64,000 bases of DNA from Daphnia pulex (taxonomy: Eukaryota > Arthropoda > Branchiopoda > Diplostraca > Daphniidae): NCBI RefSeq assembly GCF_021134715.1, contig NC_060027.1:868001-932000 (forward strand), written 5' to 3'. The notes beneath the pieces are model-generated. The model saw nothing but the letters and a program-made list of their open reading frames with translations, was not told where the DNA came from and did no database searches. Made by a program: the position numbers and the translations under genes. Of the stretch, positions 47,076 to 57,394 are shown piece by piece (within the stretch, counting starts at the first letter, position 1; each line of letters opens with the position of its first letter).

Positions 47076-47290
47076 GTAATGTTTGATGCACAGTTTCATT
47101 TAATTATTGACTTGTAATTAAATCTCTGTTGTCGTTTAAGTTCAATCGTTGGCCGGCGTTCCATAGACCTGATCCATTGCTGAGGAGAGGTTGCTGAAAT
47201 TCAAGACTGATTGATAAATTACGTAGAAAAATTACAAATGTAGATCTGTGCTCCCTAAGACCCTTAAGTAAACAGAAACCAATTCTCGTT
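47076..47290 (+). repeat. intron-exon module R2
   Basis: Intron-like 47076-47140 (GAG|GTAATG ... TTTAAG), the same 65-nt length as in R1, then TTCAATCGTT, GAGGAGAGGTTGCTGAAATT and AAGACTGATTGATAAATTACG. Preceded by CTACCTGTA, also found before R3. Confidence 0.5.
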
Positions 47291-47362
47291 TTTTTAATTT
47301 TTTAATATATATTTTTATGATATTTTTTCAAGTACGAACTTGTAATTTAGACTGAAGGATTT

Positions 47363-47545
47363 AATTTTGTGAGCACTGCGGACAAGAAAAGCGGATTTTT
47401 TATTACTGCGGCCCCGTTATTCTCCTCTTTACACGCGAAAAATCCCAGTGAAGAATGGACGGAAAAGTCACGAGGTCGACAGTTTTTGCAACCCCAAATT
47501 CGACATCGAAGAAAACCAAACAGCAATCGGAATCGGAATGGCGCA
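47363..47545 (+). pseudogene. duplicated exon-like segment, copy 2
   Basis: Second copy of the segment at 46440. Here the frame reads on through ADKKSGFFITAAPLFSSLHA and NPSEEWTEKSRGRQFLQ, and a different frame keeps ATPNSTSKKTKQQSESEW. The function is unknown, and the frameshift relative to copy 1 argues that at least one copy is non-functional. Confidence 0.4.
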
Positions 47546-49373
47546 TTACGAAGCTCACATTTACGATGTGTTTGGCCTTGATACATTTGTGGGAACGTTC
47601 ATCTAGCTTCATGCTGCTACACAACTTACAATCTCAATTTAGTAATTTACTGACGAGTTGAACCACTTTAGTCCGCTGTGACATACCTGTAGTCACTCAC
47701 CACGGGATTATGCACAGGTATCGATAATTGACTTATTTTCGTAAATTGTTAATTAGACGTTTCTTTTGGCAAACGATAGATTTATCATAAGCCTTAGATC
47801 ATTTTCAGCTGTCAAATTTAGTCAGTTTCAGCTACTTTGCCCATCCCTGTAAAAATGTATCGGCAGTTATTGCGTGTTAACTTTTTGGTGATAACTGACG
47901 ATAACTATTCCACCAACTCACTTGTTAATTGTTCGATAATGGTTTTTTCCCTACTAAATCTGTTTCACGGACACGGAGATGACGAATATTTTGGTTTATT
48001 TTCCGAGTCACCCTATTTTCCGTCCCACTCTATCGTCCGTGGATGCTAAGGGCTGTCACTAGGTGGCTAAATATTTCAATGTGTTTAGGGATTGAACTAT
48101 TCAGCCCTAGTGTGTAGAGGGATGTACTGGAGGGGGGGTCTCACCACACCCATAGTTGTGAGAAGAGAAACCATATGTCGTTCTTTTACTTCCGAGACGC
48201 TGACCGAGAAGGTTACTCTAGTCATTATTGCTGGGTACTTTCATCCCTGAAATTGTTCTTCATAAAAAAAGGTAATTCCTACTCTAATTCTTAATGTTTT
48301 CTACGGTCAATTTACGGGTAACATGGCCTTAAATTTATACTAGCCAGTTCAATGTGGCCATGCTTGTTGTACACTTGTTTAAAATGTCGTCTCTTGCTGA
48401 GTGTTGCACGCTTCGTCATGTCAAAGTACTTTAGAACAGTACAAGTAATAATGTAGAGTAACTTAATGATCCTATGACTTTGTTTCCACATTAAAATTCT
48501 GTGATGAGGTTTTTGATAGAAAATTGAGCTGTTTTATTACAAATGATCAAATATTAGTAAACTAAAGTTACATGTCATTTGCAAATATATTCTGTGATTT
48601 GTTATGTGAATTTTTCCAATTGAGAGATGCCCTTGAATTGAGCTTGCGAAGACATCAACTTTCAATAATAATGATTTGAAAAGTGTCTATAACTAATATA
48701 ATTTATTTTGTGACAGGTTGGTGGAGATTGTTCTCAATGTGAAATGCAAGATCGACAAGATGAGATAAGTTGCCAAGCCTCTGATGAGGCCTCTACCATG
48801 CTGCGAGATAAAAATGTGCTCACTAGGCAAGCTGAAATGGTAACATCTACTTGTAATAAGACAACTTCAGTGGGTTAGCATCTTGTTAAATTTTATTCCA
48901 TGTGTTCTTTGTTTAGAATTTACTCGAGTTGGGCCTAAAATTCATGATTTAGAAGCAATTGAACAACTACTAACTGTTTCAAATAAGCATTTGTGGAAAA
49001 GATTTTGATCACCTTGGGAAGAGTTACAATTTGGTTTATTTGAGAATTTTTATTAAACAGAACTAAACTTATCTATTTTATAATTTTGAAATTTTTATTG
49101 GTTTATTAATGTACTTTTGGCTTTTGCTTTGCAGGTTTCATTGGTTAGAGAAAGTTTGAGCTGTTCATGGTTGTGATGTTTGGTGTGGCAGTCATTTTCT
49201 GATAGAGGTGCACTGAAATGGATCTTCTACAGACCTGCAGTTCAACATCATACTTCCATTTACCATGTTGGTGTCCATGCAGAGTTGAGCTGTTGTGCAA
49301 AATAATAGGTGTTGCCTCATGGCTTTCTGGCAATTTGTTGGTGTGTTCTTCTGCTACCTGTATCTATGTTGAG

Positions 49374-49590
49374 GTAATGCTGGATGAAGAGTTTTATTCA
49401 ATTAATAACTAATTCTCTATTCTCGTTTCAGTTCAATCGAACGGCGCCGTTCCGGACTTGATCCATTGGTGAAGCTAAGAAGAGGTTGCTGAACTTCAAG
49501 AGATTGATAAATTATTTAGTCTTAGAGATTTTGCAAATTCATATCTGTTCTATCTTTCCCCAAGTAAACAAAATTTCCTCTTAGGTAGTT
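49374..49590 (+). repeat. intron-exon module R3
   Basis: Intron-like 49374-49431 (GAG|GTAATG ... TTTCAG), then TTCAATCGAACGG, GATCCATTGGTGAAGCT and AGAGGTTGCTGAACTTCAAG. Possible upstream exons of the same transcript are 49137-49373 and the fully open 48720-48840. Confidence 0.5.
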
Positions 49591-50966
49591 GTGTGGATGG
49601 GTAATTGCAATGAGATTTTGTATTTTCTGTGAGAAAACTCAGTTAAAACCATAAAAATCTTGTGTACTGATAAATTTACATCTTCCATAACAAACCTAAA
49701 ATAATACCACCTTGTTATAAAATAATAAATTATTGAAATCAAAACAACCGACTAGCTGCATTTTTAAATCATGAAACCATTTTATTATTCACAATATTTT
49801 CATCAATCTAAATATTATCCAGCCCAAATTTTTATTAAATTCTAAAATTTGCTAAAAACAACCACCATTTATTATTTTTACTAAGTCTTTTTCGCAAAAA
49901 ATTGGCGATGTGCATTGCCATGTTTTTTTTGTTTATAAAATTAAAAACCATTTTTTATTATCTTTCATATTTATTTATTTTAACACAACCACATATATAT
50001 TTTATGGCCCCCAGGGAGGGGGGGGCCTGTGACTTTCCCAACCGCGATAATAACATGTGCCGTTATTATTTTGTTGGTGCGGAAAGCCGGAATTTAATCT
50101 AGCAGTTGTCGACTGTATCAAAACTGACATAGAATCAGTTTGCCACAATCGTATACTGCCCAAGTAAAAACGCAAAAGACGACAGATGAAACCAATTCAA
50201 GTCAGAAACTCACTGGCAGAGCAAAACCACAAATAAAAGGGGATAAAAATATTTCAAATCAGCACCACGGATACCACTTGCAAAGCAAAAAACAAAAATG
50301 AAAGCAGTTAAAATTTTAAAGTCAGCAATTTGGAAAAATTCTGGCTCAGCTGCTTCGGAATAACTCCAGCACAGCTACTTCTGGATAACACTGGCACCAC
50401 ATCCTGCATACAACGGTTGAACTTTTCTTCATCACACCTTTCACCATCTGGCTGCAGCGTGCAGCGTGGTTGTTAGACCTATTGAAGAAAATAAAAAAAT
50501 TACCATCAGGAAACACAAGTTAACTGGACTCTTACGACAAAAGATAAGGAGTAAGACAAAACAGAATAGCTTAGATTTCTGCAATTTTAACGAAAGAAGT
50601 AATAGTTGGAAAGGTATTCAAATTTCTACAGTAGCAAAGCCAATTGATCTCTAGTGTTATATTAACCAAATAGTTTTAGGAAATCTGAAGAAAATAATTA
50701 CTTTTGCTGTTGCATGGGATGAGACGTACGACTGGGTACAGGCAGCGAGACACACGAGGCACGACATTTCGGCAAATGTACAGGCATTTTCAATTCAGGT
50801 GGCAAAGTGATCAATCACCTGAAAATTGACACATCGAAATTTTACATTCCATTAACCTAATTAATTGACAAGAAATACCTTTTCATTTTGGGAAACGTCA
50901 CGACCGGCATCTCACTTCTGCTGCGTCAAGGAACAAAATGGCCGAATTGAGGCCTTGAAGACACTC

Positions 50967-50980
50967 GCGCCACCTGGTGG
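50967..50980 (-). promoter_or_regulatory. CTCF-type insulator motif
   Basis: On the minus strand the 14 bases read CCACCAGGTGGCGC, agreeing at every position with the core consensus CCASYAGRKGGCRS. It lies in the gene-poor interval between two halves of the SEC14 array. Occupancy cannot be judged from sequence. Confidence 0.4.
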
Positions 50981-52332
50981 ACATCAATTGGATTGCTTAC
51001 TTGCAGACAGCACGCAGCAGCTAAACTTGAATTCTTCACGCCTTTCACTAACTGGCACAAAATGAATCAAGTGAGGATGAATACCAGGTTACTCAAACAG
51101 CTTTCCCTATGAGACGACACACAAATTATAACTTGGCTATTTCCGATCATTTTCCGTAACTTTTTCAACATAAAAATCTATAATAGTAACAAAAAGTATG
51201 GGGGGGGGGTTTAAGACTACAAATACAACTTACAATTTTCTGAAGAAAAGAATCATTTTCCTGCCTGTGGCTGTAAGGCAGCAGCAATGTGTTGTCTGTG
51301 TTTGAGTTAGGGTTCCAACTATCTTTGGCAAAGGAAATATTTCAATTAATATTCACATTCATGCAATAAGGTAAAGTTAGTTGTTACCTACTAGTTGAAT
51401 AGAACATTCAGAAAAACACAAATCTGGTCATGTGCCCTGTGTCTTTTCACAGGACTTCTCCCAAGTCCCAAGTTGCTGCAATTAACCTGAAGATTACCCA
51501 TGGTCTGTATTATGTCAAATAATAGATAGCATGAAATAAAAGTAACAAATTTCTCAAGGAAGAATAATACTTGTCTGTCAATGCATTATTTGTAGAAAAC
51601 ATGAAAAAACAACATGTGTTGTCCACGCTGGGGTTAGTGATCTACCAACATTATTAGAAACTCCAGATTACCAATAGAATATGAACTAAAAATGTAAAGA
51701 GGTATTCAAAGATTTGTGACTAAGCTATTATAGGTTTTTACCTGCATCAACAGGATAAAGCATTCAGCAGAGCGGCGATTTTAATCAAAGAATTGATGGT
51801 AGGCTACCTGTAGTTTCAGTTGCCTTTCGCGTTCCTTCCTACACGCATGCTACACGTAATAATAGAAATATGTAAGGTGATCCAACACACATACGGAATA
51901 AATCACATTACAAACAAGTTGCACAGAAATAAACTTGAATTTACTGATGAATTCATCGGTAACTTTCATGGAAAAATTAAGGAAAACTTTTGACAACAAT
52001 CCGCCATCACATGATAAACAAGAACACCTATGTCATCTATTGGACACCTTTGACACTTCAAGTCCCAAAAACGCGCCTTGTGAGACACAACGTAAAATTT
52101 TTGAATTCTAGTGATATTGAAGATCTTAAAAAAACATTATTGCTTTGAATTAAAAAAACTATTACATATATGGGATATCAAAAATGTTTTCACCGCACTG
52201 GCTATCGGGCTGCAGTTCTGTATCTGCCATGTAACTTAAAGCAATTCAGTTCTTTAGCTACTTGTATAACTTGAACGGTGCACTTTTATTTGCTTAAACC
52301 TAGCTTGAAATCTAGAGAATAGTACAGAGAAT

Positions 52333-52717
52333 AAAGCTCACTTGCTAGTTTTATGCAAATTTTCCGGAAGTATACCGGAAGTAAGCGATAGCGCCTTAAC
52401 CATTGAGCTGCCGACAAAATAAACCAAATATTCGTGATCTCCGTGAAATTTGGGGTCGATTACGTGTAATTTTAACGAAATCCAAAATTTGGTCAAAATC
52501 GAGATTTTTCCTGAACTATAGTTCAGGAAAATTCTCAAAACCGGAAGTACGCGTACGTAGAAAAAAAAACATGAACTTTACCAAAAATTGGACGAGGATC
52601 ACGAATATGTGGTTCTTTTGTGCGTCAGATGAGTATTTACTAAACTACTGACAGAAATGAGAAAACCGGAAGTAGAAAAAAAAACACAAATTATTAAAAA
52701 TCTAACAAGTGAGCTTT
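52333..52717. mobile_element. 385-bp foldback MITE-like element
   Basis: Terminal AAAGCTCACTTG (52333-52344) and CAAGTGAGCTTT (52706-52717) are perfect inverted repeats. Similarity continues inward along both arms (for example ATATTCGTGATC near 52429 against GATCACGAATAT near 52597) to a 26-bp perfect palindrome at 52506-52531. Four CCGGAAGT motifs lie inside (52364, 52375, 52541, 52664). There is no ORF of substance. No target-site duplication is evident. On the minus strand, CAGCTCAATGGTTAAGGCGC (around 52390-52409) resembles a tRNA box A. Confidence 0.75.
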
Positions 52718-53249
52718 GATGTGACAGAAACTGACAGACATTACCCAAAATTTCCGGCGAGAAATTTCTTCAGAGATGTGCAAAGTAAACGTAATAAAAC
52801 TGAGTGGAAAATGATCAAAGGCTATGCCGTCTAGCGTCAGGAAAAAGAAACGTTTATCAATAATAATATGAAAAAAATGTCCGCTCTAGCTTGTTGACAC
52901 ACTTAATTGAATAACAATAAAAGGCAATTTGATACTCACGTAATATTCATCCCTCCAAATTTGTATCAAGTCTTCACCAAAAAGTCACCACCGCAGCATC
53001 ACACATCACAACAGACGAAATCCCAAGGTGATGATGCTTCAACAATGAGGAGAAGACAGCTTGATATTCACTTATCTGCCTTGTCTATGGCATCTGTTAG
53101 TGATTCTAGATTGTTCACGAAAAATCGTCTTCTGCTATCTAGGTATCACTCTTTTAGCTTTATTCCTGTCATTCTGCACTGTGTCTTACTTTCTTTCTTT
53201 TTTTTTTGTAGGTTCCGATGACCATTGATAATTGGAGAGCAGCATAGGA

Positions 53250-53703
53250 ATGGAACAGCTTTGTCTGGGCCAAATGCCCTACTCAATAGAATCCTCTTGG
53301 GAAACTTTGTCTGCTCCTAAGTTACACAACACACATCACAAGTTAATTAACAAAATCAAAACAAATTTAGATTGGGATTTTGAGGTAAGTTTAACTGTTT
53401 TTAATTAATAGATAACACAACATTTAGCTAATGGTTTGTTTCTTGACTTTATGTTTCGGAAATTTCAGCTGAAGTTTTTGTTTGACCTAGGACCTAGCTA
53501 GGTGCTTGTGACAATGGAGAGGAAATGATCCACCAATAATGCTATGTCTTCCAAAGCTAAATAGTTTCTACTGTTATTTAATGTTTATAATAATATTTCA
53601 GGTTAACTTTCCCTGTCAAATCGTAGTAAATCTTCAAGATATTGATGCCTTCCTCAGATCCAATTCTTTGCTGCCATCTCTTCTGCAGACAACAGCAAAA
53701 TAA
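53250..53703 (+). CDS. hypothetical small protein, 78 aa, two exons
   Basis: Exon 53250-53384 (45 codons, starting MEQLCLGQMPYSIESSW and ending DWDFE) joins exon 53602-53703 (VNFPCQIVVNLQDIDAF to LLQTTAK and a stop). Donor GAG|GTAAGT and acceptor TTTCAG|GTT are both good and the phase is 0. Stops in frame lie just upstream of the ATG. The second exon continues as untranslated sequence into the donor of module R4 at 53773. No family is recognised. A non-coding transcript with a chance frame is the alternative. Confidence 0.3.
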
Positions 53704-53773
53704 TGCTGCCAATCAGGAGGTTGTGGTGACCTCCACTTAGTTCTTATTCAGGACATGTAATGATAGATTTGAG

Positions 53774-54033
53774 GTATTGCTTGCTGTTGCTACCACATAG
53801 TTTGAAAATTGTATCTAAATATTATCTCCTTTCAGGTTAATCCCTCACCATTCTAGAGTTGTTTGGAAACTGATGAGAGATTCCTGAAACTGAAGACTGA
53901 TAATTGGTGTAGATGTAGATATATATTACAAGTGCATATATCTGGGCTCCCTTCTTTTCTGTGGCCCCGTTTCCCTAACTAATTACTAACCAACGCCCGC
54001 CGGTGGTCACTCACCCGCTGTGATAACTAGGAG
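53774..54033 (+). repeat. intron-exon module R4
   Basis: Intron-like 53774-53835 (GAG|GTATTG ... TTTCAG), then an exon-like segment with GAAACTGAAGACTGAT and GTAGATGTAGATA, and CCGTTTCCCTAA-TAA shared with R1. The most diverged of the four modules, and the only one with a plausible coding exon upstream. Confidence 0.45.
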
Positions 54034-54468
54034 GATGAGGAGGGCTCTGGTCGAACGGCGACATGGAAGGTTCATGATCTGAGGAAAACTTTTGGAGGGT
54101 CATGAGTCTAACCAGGAAGTCTAGTAAGACTAATTGTTTCCTAGTAAAATTAGCCACGCACTCTTCTCTCTTCTTCCTTGTCCAGGTAAGCTTCCTGGGC
54201 ACAGTCAATGAAGGGAAAATTTCCTATGCAATGAAAGAGTTGATTTAGGTTGTTTAAAATTTTCAGAAATTATCATGCAGTTTAGTTTCACGTTATTCTG
54301 CTAATTTTTAAAACTCATTACTAATAAATGAATTTTTGTACCGGACGTTTTGTTTATTATATTTTAACAGAGATTAATAGAAGAGATAGAAATTAATTAA
54401 TAATTAGTTATGTGGAGTAAGAATAAAAGCAGGTGCATGTTTGTACAATTATCAGTTAATATTCCTAC

Positions 54469-54819
54469 TTACCGCGTTAAATTCTTTGACAAAAACCTCA
54501 ACATCTTTTTTATATCAAGTTTCCCAACCCCCCCCCCCCCCCCTCCAACTCGTTGCTTTCCCAATCGCGACGGTTTATTCATTATTTGTTTGACATATAA
54601 ACTCCCCATATTTCTGTTTCTTCTTATCACATAAACGGTAATAACTCCAGACACAATGACAATTGACAAAATACTGGTTGCAACTTCCGTAACTAACTCA
54701 ACACCAGCACCAGGGAACAGCCACAGGCTAACTTCGATGCAAAAAAATGTTTCGCCAACATAGGCTGCAACAACATGCCACATCGGATAGTATCTTCGGG
54801 AACATAAACCTATAACCAA
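54469..54819 (-). CDS. uncertain hydrophobic ORF, possible membrane-protein exon
   Basis: Two strongly hydrophobic stretches (MWHVVAAYVGETFFCIEVSL and TSILSIVIVSGVITVYVI) are followed by a basic tail (IRRNRN, NKPSRLGKQR). A splice acceptor TTATAG lies at the 5' end and C16 forms a poly-Gly run on this strand near its 3' end. No family is recognised. It could be one exon of a membrane receptor or a chance frame. There is no start or terminator evidence. Confidence 0.2.
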   Translation of the reverse strand: MVIGLCSRRYYPMWHVVAAYVGETFFCIEVSLWLFPGAGVELVTEVATSILSIVIVSGVITVYVIRRNRNMGSLYVKQIMNKPSRLGKQRVGGGGGGVGKLDIKKMLRFLSKNLTR

Positions 54820-57394
54820 AAGGAAATGGAATTAATATCTTCAACATCTACCGTATGAAAAAATGGGTTTGTTATTTGGTTAACGAATTCTCTATATTCT
54901 ATGTAAGTACTACTTTCATTTATGCGCGATTGCTTGATCCGCGTTTAACGTAAGGGCATTAGTGTCTTTTCTTCTTTCTTTGGTGCACCAAATACTTCAC
55001 ATTTGTTCTGGGTCTCTTATAGGCACATCTGAATAAGAAATCAACCAATCATTAAGATTGCATTTAAGATGACAAATTCTCTAAATACTATGTAAAACCA
55101 ACTAACTTTTATAATAGCATGATAAATATTAAACAACTTCTTCTTTGTTATTGATGTCCTTGCTGAAATTAACTACAGAAACAAATCATTTTCATTATAA
55201 TAAGGGCAAGAACAAAATAACACACTTTTACTTTTACCTGTCATTGGAAGTTTGTTGTGTGCTTCCTATTGAGAAGCGGGAACTGCAGGGATTGGCACCC
55301 ATAGAATTTCAATAATTTTATTATTGCTTCAGATACACTAATGATTGGGAGAACTGGCTGGCATGGTGGGTGGCAGAAATCATGTTGTTACTTGTTAGTG
55401 ATGTCATCGCCAGTGTAACTGATGGTCGACTTGAGGATTAGAACCTGGATAAAGTTGGAATTTGAAAATTTAATTGGGAAGTGGTTTCACATTTTTAAAA
55501 TAAATTTTTTTAAAAATGAAAATTGAATTATTACTGCATTTAAGGGCGAAATTTCGTTGACATTTTTCGCTGTAAGATTTATAAGAGCGAATAAGTATTC
55601 TTTTCCGGAGCTACACTGGACGACTTCCAAGTTCCTACGTGAATGCACCTCAATGAAAGGACTAGAGTCATGACACTGCAAAGCCGCCCATGCCTACGTC
55701 TGAATTTATGTATCTGTTCGGTGTATGGATAACTGAAATAAACTTGTTGACCAATGGTTAGATCTTAAGGGAATTTTAATACTTTAACTTTACTTTCTTT
55801 GAGAAATCATCCTTCTGTTGATGCTGGCTGTTGATGCATTTTTGTTGGACGAATTGCAATGCTGTTTACATTAGTTGTTGCTCACCAAAATGAACCTGAA
55901 AATATAGACAAAATCAAACAGAAGCTGGGAAGAGAAATAAGGTAATCCATACACAGCAAATGTTTTTTTACTAAAAAAAAACCCAATCTAAGTCTTATCT
56001 CAAACTCTCGGTCACTCAATCAATCACTAGTCTCCAATTTTCTATTGGTGAAATCTCCTCTATGGGGGTAAAAACTGGGCTGCCTGGCGAAGATTCCGCA
56101 GTGTTCCTAATTCCTACACCAACGTCGACATTCTTATCACTGACTAATGTTTTTCTTATGCGGTCATAGGTTATTCACTCTCTCTATTGAGATCCCTACT
56201 ATTATAGGCAAAACATTATGTTTCAATTTACCAATTCAATTAAGGTTTTTTTGACAGTGAATGCTCGGTTTCACTTCATCAGGTATTTGTCTTCACTGTT
56301 CATTTCTACACAAACTGAACAGCAACACTGAACTTAAAAAGGCAGAGACAATTTTGGTAACCCAAGTGACAGGCAACTTTCACCTGATAAAGAAACAGAA
56401 ATTAAAATCTTCATGCAGCACTCACTCCTTTGTCCTTTGGCAGGATGGAGTTGGAGAGATCGAATTTCCAATACCGAGGAAACAACCCACGTTTCACTTT
56501 TTGTTCCGATGTGTCCTTGGAATCCTGGGATTTTTCAAACATTTCCATGACTTGATTTCACTTGACTTCTTCGTTTTAATCACGTGTTAAGGGGGCGGGA
56601 CATCCATGAAAAACACAGGTACTATTACGATAGGGCGATCGAGAAACAAACCAAAATTTTATGTGAACGGACTTATTCGGCAAATGCACACTATGATTAA
56701 ACAATTATATTACTGGCAGTTAAAGTATAACCGTTTAACGCTGAGTTAGAAAAAGCCTACAAACGCTTCGCAAGTTCCTATAAATTTTTGCAGACTGCAG
56801 ACGAACTTTCCTGAGAACTAGGAAGCGAGGTTGCCAATTCAGGAAGCTGGACAGCACTTGACGAATTCAGGAGTTTTTTTTAAATGGTTTAAACAGTTTT
56901 AACAAATATTTTGTCACCTTAAAACATTGACTCTTTGAAGTGAACTCGGCAAATAAAATTTCTTCCCACAAATTTTGTTTACACAAAAATGGCAACAGAG
57001 CGCATGGTAGGGCTCAGATTCAAACAAACTGTGAAGAGACCACAGGGCATACCTTCGGCTAAATTTGAGCTTATCAAATAATGCACACGCGTTCAAAATC
57101 AAAATTTTTAAAATTCCAATAAAAAAGTTAAAATTTCCGAAAAACTTTTAAAAAGAGATTGAGATCATTGTACCGTTGTATGCGGTATAAACTTGCGCAA
57201 GCGTCAGTTTTCTTTTTTCGTAAAAAAAGAAACTTCTTGCTTCCCTATACTTGTAATAAGCTTGCGCAAGTTTCATTTTTTTTTTTCGAAGGGAAATTGC
57301 TACAAACTTCTTGTAAGAAAAAAGCGTGGCATTTGCTTATTTGCGTTCAAATCCTTCACTAGCCTACAGGACTGTGTTCCACGGCGACAACAAG

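Larger units (their letters stand above)
45133..57394. other. 12-kb gene-poor interval between genes F and G
   Basis: No conserved protein gene is recognised. It contains duplicated exon-like modules (46.44-47.66 kb and the four intron-exon modules listed separately), an isolated spliceable 78-codon frame (53250-53703), a hydrophobic ORF (54.47-54.82 kb, minus), a 385-bp foldback element (52333-52717), one strong CTCF-like motif (50967) and homopolymer G:C runs near 45370, 46900, 50020, 51200 and 54528. The parts not named (about 49.6-52.3 kb and 54.9-57.4 kb) look like plain AT-rich DNA. Confidence 0.5.

Noticed and set aside
49145-49412. Overlapping short frames on both strands before module R3
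   Set aside because: They overlap the R-family exon-like DNA, and the frame is not kept in the related copies.
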